Assembly: GCF_003269035.1 (NCBI RefSeq)
Contig: NZ_QLTK01000002.1
Location: 124,001-188,000 of the forward strand
Reading direction: 5' to 3'
Source of the DNA: Paraburkholderia bryophila
GTDB taxonomy: Bacteria > Pseudomonadota > Gammaproteobacteria > Burkholderiales > Burkholderiaceae
Length of the DNA stretch: 64,000 nt
Below, piece after piece: positions 35,852-47,399 of the stretch. The position numbers were made by a program, and so were the translations under genes. The notes under the pieces were generated by a model. That model did not search any database and had not been told where the DNA came from. It saw nothing but the letters and a program-made list of their open reading frames with translations. Every line of letters begins with the position of its first letter. Positions within the stretch are counted from its first letter, which is position 1.

Positions 35852-36280
35852 ATGACAAAGTCTGCAAAAACGCGTGGCGCCAGGTCGCCGCGCAACACCG
35901 AAGCAGCACAGGCAGGGGAGCGCGCAACGCGCTCCGCGGCCACCCAGGCTGCGGCGGACCCGACCGCGGTGAACACCACGGAAACGCCGCAACCCGAAAA
36001 ATCCGGCTCGCCCCTCGCGCACGCGGAGTTGACCACTACCGGCGAAGCAGCGGAATTGTCCATCGGACAAGCCGCGCAATCGCAGGCAGAACTCCCGGAC
36101 GACGAGGTCGCGCTCGCCGAACCGCCAGCACGCCCCGTGCTGGTGTCGAACACCGCTTCACCCCATAAAGCGACGCTGGTTTCAACCGGCGCGCAGCCCC
36201 CGGCAGCATCTTTCGGTGCGCAGCCTCCGCATCCGACTCGCAGCGCTATTCCCAGCGATCTCACCCAGACGAGGAGACTC
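35852..36280 (+). other. In-frame open stretch between pgk and pyk (possible N-terminal extension of pyruvate kinase)
   Basis: An ATG at 35852, 20 bp after the pgk stop, opens 143 codons in frame with pyk without a stop. The translation is Ala/Thr/Pro/Glu-rich and would be disordered. By hand count about 70% of its third positions are G or C, lower than in the neighbouring genes. Pyruvate kinase is complete without it and has its own GAGGAG ribosome-binding site. It may be non-coding spacer that is open by chance. Confidence 0.35.
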
Positions 36281-37717
36281 ATGCATCGCGCCACCAAGAT
36301 TGTCGCCACCATCGGACCGGCTTCCAGCACGCCCGAAATTCTGCTGAAAATGATTCAGGCAGGACTGGACGTGGTGCGGCTCAATTTCTCGCACGGCACC
36401 GCCGACGACCACCGCCAGCGCGCCGAATTCGTGCGCGAGGCGGCCCGCCAGGCCGGCCGTGAAGTCGCCATCATGGCCGACCTGCAAGGCCCGAAGATTC
36501 GGGTCGGTAAGTTTGAAAACGGCAAGATCATGCTGGTCGCCGGCGAGCCGTTCATCCTCGACGCCGAATGCGAACTCGGCAACGAGCAGCGCGCCGGTCT
36601 CGACTACAAAGACCTGCCGCGCGACCTGAAACCGGGCGACGTGCTGTTGCTCAACGACGGTCTGATCGTGCTGGACGTCGCGCGCGTGATCGGCAGCGAG
36701 ATCCATACGATCGTCAAGATCGGCGGCGAGCTGTCGAACAACAAGGGTATCAACCGCCAGGGCGGCGGCCTGTCGGCGCCCGCGCTGACCGCGAAAGACA
36801 TGGAAGACATCCGCACGGCCATGTCGCTCGGCGTCGACTATGTCGCGGTCTCGTTCCCGAAGAACGCCACCGACATGGAAATGGCTCGCCAGCTGGCGAA
36901 CATCGCCGGTGCGCCGTTCGGCATCAAGCCGAAGATGATCGCCAAGATCGAGCGCGCGGAAGCGATTCCGGCGCTGCAGGGCATTCTCGACGCGTCGGAC
37001 GGCATCATGGTCGCGCGTGGCGATCTGGCCGTGGAAGTGGGCAATGCCGCAGTCCCGGCGCTGCAAAAGCGCATGATCCGGATGGCGCGCGAATCGAACA
37101 AGTTCGTGATCACCGCGACCCAGATGATGGAGTCGATGATCTACGCACCGGTGCCGACCCGCGCGGAAGTCTCGGACGTCGCCAACGCGGTGCTGGACGG
37201 CACCGACGCGGTCATGCTGTCGGCCGAATCGGCGGCGGGCAAGTACCCGGTCCAGACCATCGAAACGATGGCGGCGATCTGCGTCGAAGCCGAGAAGTCG
37301 GAGCAGTCGGAGCTGGATAAGGATTTCCTCGACCGCACGTTCACCCGCATCGACCAGTCGATCGCGATGGGCGCGCTCTTCACCGCCTATCACCTGGGCG
37401 CGAAGGCGATCGTGGCGCTGACCGAATCCGGTTCGACCGCGCTGTGGATGTCGCGTCACTGGACCCACGTGCCGATTTTCGCGCTCACGCCGCGGGTCGG
37501 CAGCGAACGCGCCATGGCGCTGTACCGCAACGTGACCTCGCTGCACCTGGACACCAACACCGACCGCGACACCGCGTTGCAACAGGCGCTGGAAACCGTG
37601 GTGAGCAAGGGTTACGCGTCGCACGGCGATATGGTCGTGCTGACCGTCGGCGAGCCGATGGGTCAGGCCGGCGGCACGAATACGCTGAAAATCGTGCGAG
37701 TCGGCGAGCCGTATTGA
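36281..37717 (+). CDS. pyk: Pyruvate kinase
   Basis: A 478-residue enzyme making pyruvate and ATP from phosphoenolpyruvate. Motifs: TKIVATIGPASSTPE, VRLNFSHGTADDH, MADLQGPKIRVG, the catalytic-lysine region PKMIAKIERAEAIPAL, DGIMVARGDLAVEV and ATQMMESM. The C-terminal allosteric domain is present. The ATG at 36281 follows GAGGAG at ideal spacing. The preceding in-frame open stretch is noted separately. Confidence 0.97.
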   Translation: MHRATKIVATIGPASSTPEILLKMIQAGLDVVRLNFSHGTADDHRQRAEFVREAARQAGREVAIMADLQGPKIRVGKFENGKIMLVAGEPFILDAECELGNEQRAGLDYKDLPRDLKPGDVLLLNDGLIVLDVARVIGSEIHTIVKIGGELSNNKGINRQGGGLSAPALTAKDMEDIRTAMSLGVDYVAVSFPKNATDMEMARQLANIAGAPFGIKPKMIAKIERAEAIPALQGILDASDGIMVARGDLAVEVGNAAVPALQKRMIRMARESNKFVITATQMMESMIYAPVPTRAEVSDVANAVLDGTDAVMLSAESAAGKYPVQTIETMAAICVEAEKSEQSELDKDFLDRTFTRIDQSIAMGALFTAYHLGAKAIVALTESGSTALWMSRHWTHVPIFALTPRVGSERAMALYRNVTSLHLDTNTDRDTALQQALETVVSKGYASHGDMVVLTVGEPMGQAGGTNTLKIVRVGEPY

Positions 37718-38009
37718 ATTGATTTGGCAGCACTGTCCGGCATGGGGCGGGAGCAGGCGCCAGGGGCGCTAACTCTCGTCGACAGCAGACAGACTGCCCG
37801 ATCGGCACGGAGATGATTCAAGCGAAGCGACTGCATGCCCCGCGAGAGGCGGCGCGCAGGCGCCAATCGCGCATGGCGGCGTGAAGGAACGCCCGGCGCT
37901 TTAGGGCAGGCGTGATCAGGTGTACAGCGGGTATGCGGTTTGCTTCGCGATAAAATCGCCCAAAAGATGCCGACGGCACAAGAATTCGTTTCAATCTAAG
38001 GAGTTAAGC
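37718..38009. other. pyk-fba intergenic region
   Basis: No gene is supported here. The end of the region, just before fba, has GATAAAAT (a -10-like sequence near 37959) and a clear ribosome-binding site AAGGAG, so fba probably has its own promoter. No hairpin terminator after pyk was found. Confidence 0.4.
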
Positions 38010-39074
38010 ATGCCTCTCGTATCAATGCGTCAACTGCTGGACCATGCCGCTGAAAACGGCTACGGCCTGCCGGCATTCAACGTGAACAATCTGGAGCAGG
38101 TGCAGGCGATCATGATGGCGGCCGACAAGGTCAACGCGCCGGTCATCATGCAGGCTTCCGCCGGTGCGCGTAAGTACGCGGGCGAGCCGTTTCTGCGCCA
38201 TCTGATCGAAGCCGCGGTCGAGTCGTATCCGCACATTCCGGTCGTGATGCACCAGGACCACGGCCAGTCGCCGGCGGTTTGCATGGCCGCGATCCGCAGC
38301 GGTTTCACCAGCGTGATGATGGACGGCTCGCTCGAAGCCGACGGCAAGAGCGTCGCGTCGTACGAGTACAACGTCGAAGTGTCGCGCCGCGTGGTGGATG
38401 CCGCGCACTCGATCGGCATCACGGTGGAAGCGGAACTGGGCGTGCTCGGTTCGCTGGAAACCATGAAGGGCGACAAGGAAGACGGTCACGGCGCCGAAGG
38501 CCTGATGACCCGCGAGCAACTGCTGACCGATCCTGAGCAGGCCGCCGACTTCGTCAAGCTGACGCAATGCGACGCTTTGGCGATCGCGATCGGTACGTCG
38601 CACGGCGCGTACAAGTTCAGCAAGAAGCCCACGGGCGACATTCTGTCGATCCAGCGCATCAAGGAAATCCACCAGCGCATTCCGAACACCCATCTGGTGA
38701 TGCACGGTTCGTCGTCGGTGCCGCAGGAACTGCTCGCGGAAATCCGCGAATTCGGCGGCGACATGAAGGAAACCTACGGCGTGCCGGTCGAGGAAATTCA
38801 GGAAGGTATCAAGAACGGCGTGCGCAAGGTCAACATCGACACCGACCTGCGTCTGGCGATCACCGGCGCGATCCGCCGCTACATGGCGACCAATCCGGGC
38901 AAGTTCGATCCGCGCGATTACCTGAAGCCGGCGCGCGACGCCGCCATGAAGATCTGTATCGAGCGTTACACGCAATTCGGCTGCGAAGGCCAGGCGAGCA
39001 AGATCAAGCCGGTTTCGCTTGATAAAATCGCGGAGAAGTACAAGTCGGGCGAGCTCGCGCAACTGGTGCGCTAA
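38010..39074 (+). CDS. fba: Fructose-bisphosphate aldolase, class II
   Basis: A 354-residue zinc aldolase of glycolysis and gluconeogenesis (Calvin-cycle subtype of class II by sequence style). Zinc and substrate motifs: [45 protein letters not shown] and [18 protein letters not shown] precedes the ATG. It completes the pgk-pyk-fba group, in which each gene may be separately expressed. Confidence 0.96.
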   Translation: MPLVSMRQLLDHAAENGYGLPAFNVNNLEQVQAIMMAADKVNAPVIMQASAGARKYAGEPFLRHLIEAAVESYPHIPVVMHQDHGQSPAVCMAAIRSGFTSVMMDGSLEADGKSVASYEYNVEVSRRVVDAAHSIGITVEAELGVLGSLETMKGDKEDGHGAEGLMTREQLLTDPEQAADFVKLTQCDALAIAIGTSHGAYKFSKKPTGDILSIQRIKEIHQRIPNTHLVMHGSSSVPQELLAEIREFGGDMKETYGVPVEEIQEGIKNGVRKVNIDTDLRLAITGAIRRYMATNPGKFDPRDYLKPARDAAMKICIERYTQFGCEGQASKIKPVSLDKIAEKYKSGELAQLVR

Positions 39075-39154
39075 GCCCCTTGAGTCCGCTAAGCTGATAT
39101 CTGGCCCGACGCCCAGGCTTGATGCCTGGCTATCCGGCCAGGTTGTGGTTAGAC

Positions 39155-39194
39155 CGCCGTTCCCGCATCATCCGGGGAACGGCGTTTCCCTTTT
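39155..39194 (+). terminator. Terminator of fba
   Basis: A 10-bp stem, CGCCGTTCCC (39155-39164) with GGGAACGGCG (39175-39184), 10-base loop, then TTTCCCTTTT. Confidence 0.75.
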
Positions 39195-39237
39195 GTTCCG
39201 GTCACACTTTTTGCCCCACTTTTAGCGAACCACGACG

Positions 39238-40128
39238 ATGTCTACCCTCTACGAATCCACGCTCCGCTCGCTGCCGTTGCTCGGCCGCGGTAAAGTCCGC
39301 GACAACTATGCGGTGGGCAACGACCAGTTGCTGATCGTCACGACCGACCGTCTGTCGGCGTTCGACGTCATCATGGGCGAGCCGATTCCGAATAAGGGAC
39401 GCGTGCTCAACGAAATGGCGAACTTCTGGTTCGACAAACTCCAGCATGTGGTGCCGAATCACCTGACGGGCGTGGCGCCCGAATCCGTGGTGGCGGCCGA
39501 CGAAGTCGAGCAGGTCAAGGGCCGCGCCGTGGTGGTGAAGCGCCTCGAGCCGATCCTCGTCGAAGCGGTGGTGCGCGGCTATCTGGCCGGCAGCGGCTGG
39601 AAAGACTACCAGGCCACCGGTTCGGTGTGCGGCGTGGAACTGCCGGCGGGTCTGCAAAACGCGCAGAAGCTGCCCGAGCCGATCTTCACGCCGGCCGCCA
39701 AGGCCGAAATGGGTCATCACGACGAAAACATCACGTACAACGAGATGGAACGCCGCATCGGCACCGAACTGTCGGCCACGATCCGCGACATCTCGATCAA
39801 GCTCTACAAGGAAGCGGCGGACTACGCGGCGACCCGCGGCATCATCATCGCGGACACCAAGTTCGAGTTCGGTCTGGACAACCACGGCAAGCTGTATCTA
39901 ATGGACGAAGCGTTGACCGCAGACTCGTCGCGCTTCTGGCCGGCGGATCAGTATCAGGTCGGCACGAACCCGCCGTCGTTCGACAAGCAGTTCGTGCGCG
40001 ACTGGCTCGAAACGCAAACGTGGAAGAAAGAACCGCCGGCGCCGAAGCTGCCGGACGAAGTGGTCACGAAGACGGGCGAAAAATACCAGGAAGCGCTCGA
40101 ACGCCTGACCGGCCGGAAGCTCGCCTGA
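39238..40128 (+). CDS. purC: Phosphoribosylaminoimidazole-succinocarboxamide synthase
   Basis: A 296-residue SAICAR synthetase, the step of purine synthesis that joins aspartate to CAIR. Motifs: [45 protein letters not shown], and [11 protein letters not shown]...[15 protein letters not shown]. It is the longer, eukaryote-like PurC form common in betaproteobacteria. First gene of a purC-purE-purK-tsaC run on one strand. Confidence 0.97.
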   Translation: MSTLYESTLRSLPLLGRGKVRDNYAVGNDQLLIVTTDRLSAFDVIMGEPIPNKGRVLNEMANFWFDKLQHVVPNHLTGVAPESVVAADEVEQVKGRAVVVKRLEPILVEAVVRGYLAGSGWKDYQATGSVCGVELPAGLQNAQKLPEPIFTPAAKAEMGHHDENITYNEMERRIGTELSATIRDISIKLYKEAADYAATRGIIIADTKFEFGLDNHGKLYLMDEALTADSSRFWPADQYQVGTNPPSFDKQFVRDWLETQTWKKEPPAPKLPDEVVTKTGEKYQEALERLTGRKLA

Positions 40129-40167
40129 TTACGGGTTGCACCGATCGAGACACAAGGAAGCCGTAAC

Positions 40168-40686
40168 ATGAGTGACGTTCAAACCGCCCATACGCATGGC
40201 GCGCCGGTTGTCGGCGTGCTGATGGGCTCCAGTTCCGACTGGGAAGTGATGAAAAACGCCGTGGCGATTCTGCAGGAATTCGGCGTACCGTACGAAGCGA
40301 AGGTGGTCTCCGCGCACCGCATGCCCGACGAAATGTTCGCCTATGCTGAAAGCGCGCGCGAGCGCGGGATCCGCGCGATCATCGCGGGTGCGGGCGGCGC
40401 GGCGCATCTGCCGGGCATGCTGGCGGCCAAGACCACGGTGCCGGTGCTCGGCGTGCCGGTGGCGAGCAAGTACCTGAAAGGCGTCGATTCGCTGCATTCG
40501 ATCGTGCAGATGCCCAAGGGCGTGCCCGTCGCCACGTTCGCGATCGGCGAGGCGGGCGCGGCGAATGCGGCGCTGTTCGCGGTGTCGATTCTGAGCGGCA
40601 CGAGCGCCGAGTATGCGGAGAAACTGGCGGCGTTCCGCGTGCGCCAGAATGAAGCCGCTCATGCGATGGTATTGCCGGCGCTGTAA
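40168..40686 (+). CDS. purE: N5-carboxyaminoimidazole ribonucleotide mutase
   Basis: A 172-residue class I PurE, which converts N5-CAIR (made by PurK) to CAIR, the substrate of PurC. Signature residues: [44 protein letters not shown]. Presence of purK downstream supports the class I, ATP-dependent route. It starts 39 bp after purC. Confidence 0.97.
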   Translation: MSDVQTAHTHGAPVVGVLMGSSSDWEVMKNAVAILQEFGVPYEAKVVSAHRMPDEMFAYAESARERGIRAIIAGAGGAAHLPGMLAAKTTVPVLGVPVASKYLKGVDSLHSIVQMPKGVPVATFAIGEAGAANAALFAVSILSGTSAEYAEKLAAFRVRQNEAAHAMVLPAL

Positions 40687-40713
40687 GCGCCGGGATTGAT
40701 CCAAAAAGACGTC

Positions 40714-42031
<1,318 letters not shown>

Positions 42032-42041
42032 CGCGCGCACC

Positions 42042-43097
42042 ATGCCGGATCAACCGAAACCCGCTCAAGCCGAAGGCGTCGCGAGCGCCTTGCCCGTGAG
42101 CGCCGCGCAGATCGAGCACGCGGCCGCGTTGCTCGACGCGGGTGGGCTGGTCGCGTTTCCCACCGAGACCGTGTACGGCCTCGGCGGCGACGCCGAGAGT
42201 CCGGCCGCGGTCGGCCGGATTTACGCGGCGAAGGGCCGGCCGGCGAATCATCCGGTGATCGTGCACCTCGCGCCGAATGGCGATCCGAACTACTGGGTCG
42301 AGCATTTACCCGCCGACGCGCAACGTCTGATCGACGCGTTCTGGCCGGGCCCGCTCACGCTGATTCTGAAGCGTGCCGCGCACATCGACGCAGCGGTCAG
42401 CGGGGGGCAGGATTCGGTGGGCTTGCGTTGCCCGTCGCATCCGGTCGCGCAGGCGTTACTGCAAGCGTTCAGCGCATTGCGTGGCGGACATGGCGGCGTG
42501 GCCGCACCGTCGGCGAACCGCTTCGGGCACGTCAGCCCGACCACCGCGCAGCATGTGCGCGACGAGTTCGGCGGTGCGATTCACGTGCTGGACGGCGGCG
42601 CGTCGGACGTCGGAATCGAATCGACGATCGTCGATCTGTCGCGCGGGTTTCCGGCGCTGTTGAGACCGGGCCGCGTCACCCCGCAAGATATCGCCGACGT
42701 GCTCGGCGAAGCGCCCCGTCTGCCGGATGGATCGGACGCCACCGCGCCGCGCGCTTCCGGTACGTTGAAGGCGCATTACGCGCCGCGCACGCCGTTGGCG
42801 TTGTTGCCGTTCGGCGCGCTCGAACCCCTGCTGGCTGCCCGCGAGGCGGGCGAGCGGGTCGCGCTGGTGGCGCGGGCATCGCGCGCCGGTCACTGGGCGG
42901 ACACCGACGGTGTGCATTTCATCGCCGCGCCTGAAGATCCGCATCTCTATGCGCGTGAGTTGTATGGCTTGCTCAGAGCGCTGGATCGCGCGAACGTGAC
43001 GCGCATTCTGATCGAGAAGCTGCCCGACACGATCGAGTGGATCGCGGTCAATGACAGGCTGGGAAGAGCCGCCGCGGCGTTTGAAGCGCAGGGTTAA
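42042..43097 (+). CDS. tsaC: L-threonylcarbamoyladenylate synthase (Sua5/YwlC/YrdC)
   Basis: A 351-residue enzyme for tRNA N6-threonylcarbamoyladenosine (t6A) synthesis. The YrdC domain covers the first 210 residues (GGLVAFPTETVYGLGGDA, KGRPANHPVIVH, FWPGPLTLILK, GLRCPSHPVAQ, APSANRFGHVSPTTAQHV); a C-terminal Sua5 domain follows (about 230-351), making this the long Sua5 type. It starts 10 bp after purK and is probably co-transcribed. Confidence 0.94.
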   Translation: MPDQPKPAQAEGVASALPVSAAQIEHAAALLDAGGLVAFPTETVYGLGGDAESPAAVGRIYAAKGRPANHPVIVHLAPNGDPNYWVEHLPADAQRLIDAFWPGPLTLILKRAAHIDAAVSGGQDSVGLRCPSHPVAQALLQAFSALRGGHGGVAAPSANRFGHVSPTTAQHVRDEFGGAIHVLDGGASDVGIESTIVDLSRGFPALLRPGRVTPQDIADVLGEAPRLPDGSDATAPRASGTLKAHYAPRTPLALLPFGALEPLLAAREAGERVALVARASRAGHWADTDGVHFIAAPEDPHLYARELYGLLRALDRANVTRILIEKLPDTIEWIAVNDRLGRAAAAFEAQG

Positions 43098-43253
43098 CCG
43101 GCGGCGAGTTGCGATCCGCTTGTTCATGCGTGTCGATCGCGTGCGGCGCGTGGCGATTTTGCAGATTTCGCGCCTAACGTGGTCCGCTTAACGGCGGCCG
43201 AACCGCGACACCAACGCCACGCCCAGCACCCAGCGCCCGCACCCGCACCAACA

Positions 43254-43288
43254 AAAACGCCCGGCTCGATCACCAAGCCGGGCGTTTT
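43254..43288. terminator. Bidirectional terminator between tsaC and the GDSL lipoprotein gene
   Basis: AAAACGCCCGGCT (43254-43266) pairs with AGCCGGGCGTTTT (43276-43288). A-run and T-run on either side serve both convergent genes. Confidence 0.88.
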
Positions 43289-43327
43289 CACATTTGCCTG
43301 CATCGCCGCTACACGGCGACCTCCACC

Positions 43328-44578
43328 TTACTTACCCAGACCCGTCGCCGCGATCTGTTGCGTCACGTACTGCGCGAACAGTGCATGCAGGTGCGTGCTC
43401 GGGTGCACCAGATCCGCGAACATGTAGGTCTGGTCGGCGCCGGCCACCGTATAAGTCTGCGGCGAGCAGAACAGCGACGAGCCGAACTGCGCGCCGTATT
43501 GAGCCGGCGTCAGGCCGTTCGTGGCGCTCGGGTTCGCGGTTGCGTACGCGGTTGCATTCGCCACCATCGACGTCAGGTTACATGCCGTGCCCGTGTTGGA
43601 CACCGTGAAGCCCAGCGCCTGGTAGTTCGGCAATTGCTGATCCAGCCACGTGAACGCGTCCGCCACGATGACCTTGCCATTACCCACCAGACCGCGCGCC
43701 TGCAGGTTCTGCAGCAGGATGCCGTTATACGCGGCGGTGATGCCCGTCAGCAGCGCGGCAGCGCCCGGCGAGGCCGCATTGGCCTGCACGCCCTGCGGCG
43801 TATTGCCGATGTCCGGCACGGTCGAGACCACCACGTGCGTCGCGCCCGAGGCGACGATAGTTTGAATCTGCGCGGCGAGTTGCGCGGCCGCCTGCGCGAT
43901 CTGCGGGTTCGGCAACTGTTGCAGGTAGCCGGCGATGAACGTCACCTGGCCTGCCGGCGTGTTCGGCAGTTGGCCGGCCGCGACGAGTTGCGGATATTGC
44001 GTAGCGAGCGCGGTGGCGAGCGCCGTCAGATTCGCCGTGGTGCCGGCGAATTGGAAGATGTCGTTCGCGCCGCCGTTGATCAGCACGAGCTGGTTCGCGT
44101 TGAAGCTTCCGTTCGCGCTCAGGTAGTTGGCCACCTGGGTCACGACCGGCACCGTCGTGGCCGCCATGTTGTTCGGCGCCCAGCCTTCGCCTTGCGGGTT
44201 GACGACGTCCGAGCCGCCTTGCGCGTAGCCGAGGCCGCCGGTTGCCACCAGCGGTTTGCCGAAGCCGCCCAGATACGCGGCGCTCAACGTGCCGCCGTAG
44301 TATTCCGCGACCTTCTGCGTCCACACTTCGCCCGGGTTGGTCGTAAAGCGGCCGCCGCCGAAGCTCGACTGGATCACCGGTGCATAGGTGCCGACGTCCG
44401 ACAGGCTGTCGCCGAACGACACGACCTGCAGTTTCACGCCGCCCGCCGGGGTTGCGCTGGCGTTGTTGTTATTGTCGCTGCCGCCGCCGCAAGCGACGAG
44501 CATGGCAAACGCCGTGCTGGCCATGGCGATCTGCGTGACGCGCAACCAGGCTTGTTTTTTCGATGCTGTTTGTTTCAT
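43328..44578 (-). CDS. SGNH/GDSL-type esterase lipoprotein
   Basis: A 416-residue lipoprotein (lipobox LVAC, Cys30). SGNH hydrolase blocks: VVSFGDSLSDVGT (Ser58), the Gly block, LINGGANDIF (Asn) and DLVHPS with the Asp/His pair near the C-terminus. The mature protein starts with a short Ser/Asn/Ala linker and has Ala/Gln-rich helices. It is likely an outer-membrane-anchored esterase or lipase, but the substrate is unknown. The start at 44578 gives a complete lipoprotein signal. Confidence 0.88.
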   Translation of the reverse strand: MKQTASKKQAWLRVTQIAMASTAFAMLVACGGGSDNNNNASATPAGGVKLQVVSFGDSLSDVGTYAPVIQSSFGGGRFTTNPGEVWTQKVAEYYGGTLSAAYLGGFGKPLVATGGLGYAQGGSDVVNPQGEGWAPNNMAATTVPVVTQVANYLSANGSFNANQLVLINGGANDIFQFAGTTANLTALATALATQYPQLVAAGQLPNTPAGQVTFIAGYLQQLPNPQIAQAAAQLAAQIQTIVASGATHVVVSTVPDIGNTPQGVQANAASPGAAALLTGITAAYNGILLQNLQARGLVGNGKVIVADAFTWLDQQLPNYQALGFTVSNTGTACNLTSMVANATAYATANPSATNGLTPAQYGAQFGSSLFCSPQTYTVAGADQTYMFADLVHPSTHLHALFAQYVTQQIAATGLGK

Positions 44579-44672
44579 GTTGACTACATCTCCTCGTATG
44601 TGTGGCCCTTGCGCCATGTGTTGCAGGCAGCGCCCACCGCGTCGGCGGCGTGACGACAGCTTACAGAATCTT

Positions 44673-45611
44673 CTACGGCCTGCGCGGCGTTTCAAACGCA
44701 GTCGTATGGTTTTCCTCTACGTCCGCCATGCGGCTCGACGCGTTTGAACCGGCGGCACGACGCGCATGATAATCCGCGGCCCACGCGGGCGGCGCAAACA
44801 GCGCGCGCCACTTGTTGCGCCAGCCGCGCAAGCTCGCAAAGTCGGCGGCCATCGACGTCCATTCGTGAAACGTCGCCTTCAGCGGGTTGTAGGTGTGCAG
44901 CGGTTCGACGATGCCGTACACCGGCGCGTCGTGCGGATCTTCTTCCACGTAGCTGCCGAACAGGCGATCCCAGATCACCAGCACGCCGGCATAGTTGCGG
45001 TCGATGTAGCGCTCGTTGCGCGCGTGATGCACGCGATGAATCGACGGTGTGTTGAACACGTATTCGAGCCAGCCGAGCTTGCCGATCGCTTGCGTGTGCA
45101 CGAAAAACTGGAAGCCGAGATTGATCAGCACGATGGCGACGATCTGCTTCGGCGGAAAGCCGAATACGGCGAGCGGTATCCAGAACAGCCACATGCCGGC
45201 GACCGGATACATCAGGCTTTGCCGGAAGGCGGTCGAAAAATTCATCCGCTCCGACGAGTGATGCACCACATGCGCGGCCCACAACCAGCGCACGCGATGG
45301 CTGCAGCGATGGAACACGTAGTAGAGCAGATCCTGCGCGATGAACAGCACCACGAACGAGACCCAGTTGGCCTGCCAGGTGGTGACGCGATAGTGATCGT
45401 AGAAGAACGCGTAGACGGGAATGATGGCGAGCCACGCGAGCTTGTCGGCGGCTTGCTGCATCAGCGCGAGTGCGGCGTTGCAGAGCGTGTCGCGCCAGCT
45501 ATAAAGCTGCGCGTCCGGGCGTGTACGCCGCAGGTGCCACGCCTCCCAGCCGATGCATGCGAGAAAGACGGGCGCCATGGCGAGCAGCAGCAATTCCGCA
45601 TCGAATTGCAT
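44673..45611 (-). CDS. Fatty acid hydroxylase / sterol desaturase family membrane protein
   Basis: A 312-residue di-iron membrane oxygenase. The three histidine boxes are HRCSH, HVVHHSS and HRVHHARN, set between hydrophobic segments. Family members hydroxylate or desaturate lipids, including hopanoids and fatty acids. The substrate is unknown. It lies 94 bp upstream of the GDSL gene on the same strand, which suggests but does not prove a shared lipid-related role. Confidence 0.9.
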   Translation of the reverse strand: MQFDAELLLLAMAPVFLACIGWEAWHLRRTRPDAQLYSWRDTLCNAALALMQQAADKLAWLAIIPVYAFFYDHYRVTTWQANWVSFVVLFIAQDLLYYVFHRCSHRVRWLWAAHVVHHSSERMNFSTAFRQSLMYPVAGMWLFWIPLAVFGFPPKQIVAIVLINLGFQFFVHTQAIGKLGWLEYVFNTPSIHRVHHARNERYIDRNYAGVLVIWDRLFGSYVEEDPHDAPVYGIVEPLHTYNPLKATFHEWTSMAADFASLRGWRNKWRALFAPPAWAADYHARRAAGSNASSRMADVEENHTTAFETPRRP

Positions 45612-45806
45612 GGTGTCTTCCTCCGTGGTCCCTGGCCGCTGCGCTGCACGCAGCGGGTCGTGTCGTTATCGTTTGATTAGGCCACGCGACCGCTACGGAT
45701 GCATGGCTTGCGCGCCACGCGGAGCGTTTTACGCGCACCTCAAACACTGCCCGACAGCGTACACGCTTGGGAGCATTGCGGCGCGCGGCTTCGCTAGAAG
45801 AAAACC

Positions 45807-47399
45807 TCAGTGGGCCGCGCGCTGGTGCGGGTTTTTCCTGGGCTTGCTGGCGCGGCTGCCGCGTGGTTCCACGACCGGATCGGACACTTTCGTGAAGCCC
45901 TGGGACGGACCCTGATAGACCCATTCGAGCAAGGCGTCGTGAGCCGCGCGCGCGGCTTCCGAATGCGGATCGTTGATCAGGCTGACGACCACGTAGCTGT
46001 TGCCGTCCGCCGACGCCACGTAGCCCGCGATCGCCCGCACGTCGCGCAAGGTGCCGGTCTTGATGTGCGCGTTGCCGCCCGCGCCCTGGTTGGTGAGGCG
46101 GTTGCGCATGGTGCCGTCCACGCCCGCGATGGGCAGCGACTCCACGAACACCTGGGCGACCGGACTCGCATTGGCCCGCTGCAACAGATCGGCAAGCGAG
46201 AGCGCGGTGACGTGCTCGTCGCGCGACAGGCCCGAGCCGTTGTCGAGCGTCAGGTATTCCATGTCGACGGCGTCGCGGCGCAGGAACGCCTGGATCGCGC
46301 GCGCGGATTTGGCGGGCGTCGCGGGGGGCTTTTCCTCGGTGGCGCCGATGGTCAGGAACAGATTGCGCGCCATCGTGTTGTTGCTGAACTTGTTGATGTC
46401 GCGCACGATGTCGGCCAGCATCGGCCCTTCGTGCGTGGCGACCAGTTTGGCGCCGACCGGCACCGCGCCTTCGCGGGTCGCACCGTTGAAGGTGCCGCCG
46501 GTCTGTTGCCACAGCGCGAGAAAGCCGCCCGCGAAAAATGTCGAATGATCGAGCACGGCGACGTTGATCGTGCGCGGACCGCAGCGCACCGAATAGTCGC
46601 CGCTGAACGATGCGACGACCGTGCCGTTCGGCTGCGGCGCGACGCTCGGCGAGACCGTCGACGCATCGCCCCGGCACGGGCCGTTGACCGCATGCATCTG
46701 ATTGTCGATCTGCAATTGCGCGAGGGCGGGCAGCACGTCGATCGCGACGCTACCGTCGGGCGACGGCGTCAGCGTGAACGACAGCGATTTGAAGGCATAC
46801 AGCAACGGATCGGGGCCGACGTTGTACGGCGCGGTGGCGTCGTCGTCGAACGGCGGCAGGTCGCGCGTGGACGGATCGAAGTAGCGCTTGTCGAGCACCA
46901 GCGCGCCGTCGATTCCGTTGATGCCGGCCTTGTGGATCTTCTGCACGAGGTCGATCAATTCTTCCGGCACAAGCTTCGGGTCGCCCGTGCCCTGAATGTA
47001 AAGATTGCCGTGCAGCACGCCGTTGGCGTCGACGTTGCCGTCCGCGTACGCACTGGTGCGCCAGCGATAGTCGGGGCCGAGAATCGACAGGCCGGAATAG
47101 GTGGTGACGAGCTTCATCGTCGAGGCGGGCATCATCGGTTTGCCGGCATTTAGCGCGACGATCGGCGTGCGGTCGCCGACCTTTTCGACGACCACGCTGA
47201 TCGACGACAAAGGCACGTGCGCGCGCTGCAAGCCGAGCATGACCGGCTGCGGCAGCACGGTGGTGACGTTGACGCTCGGATGCGTCGCCTTGACACGCGC
47301 CTGCGCGGCGAGCGGCAGCGCGGCAGCGGCGCCGCTGCCGAGCACGGCGCAGGCGAGCAACCAGCCGGCCGCTGGCCGCTGCACGAAGCGGCGCGGCAT
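45807..47399 (-). CDS. dacB: D-alanyl-D-alanine carboxypeptidase/endopeptidase (PBP4)
   Basis: A 530-residue periplasmic penicillin-binding protein of the S13 family, trimming and cleaving peptidoglycan cross-links. The active site has SxxK (PASTMK, Ser93/Lys96), SxN (SNN in KFSNNTMARN) and KTG (HIKTGTL). The C-terminus is Lys/Arg/His-rich. The chosen start at 47399 gives a tidy signal peptide (MPRRFVQRPAAGWLLACAVLGSG...). The next in-frame ATG upstream, at 47504, would add 35 residues before the signal. No clear ribosome-binding site decides between them. Confidence 0.9.
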   Translation of the reverse strand: MPRRFVQRPAAGWLLACAVLGSGAAAALPLAAQARVKATHPSVNVTTVLPQPVMLGLQRAHVPLSSISVVVEKVGDRTPIVALNAGKPMMPASTMKLVTTYSGLSILGPDYRWRTSAYADGNVDANGVLHGNLYIQGTGDPKLVPEELIDLVQKIHKAGINGIDGALVLDKRYFDPSTRDLPPFDDDATAPYNVGPDPLLYAFKSLSFTLTPSPDGSVAIDVLPALAQLQIDNQMHAVNGPCRGDASTVSPSVAPQPNGTVVASFSGDYSVRCGPRTINVAVLDHSTFFAGGFLALWQQTGGTFNGATREGAVPVGAKLVATHEGPMLADIVRDINKFSNNTMARNLFLTIGATEEKPPATPAKSARAIQAFLRRDAVDMEYLTLDNGSGLSRDEHVTALSLADLLQRANASPVAQVFVESLPIAGVDGTMRNRLTNQGAGGNAHIKTGTLRDVRAIAGYVASADGNSYVVVSLINDPHSEAARAAHDALLEWVYQGPSQGFTKVSDPVVEPRGSRASKPRKNPHQRAAH

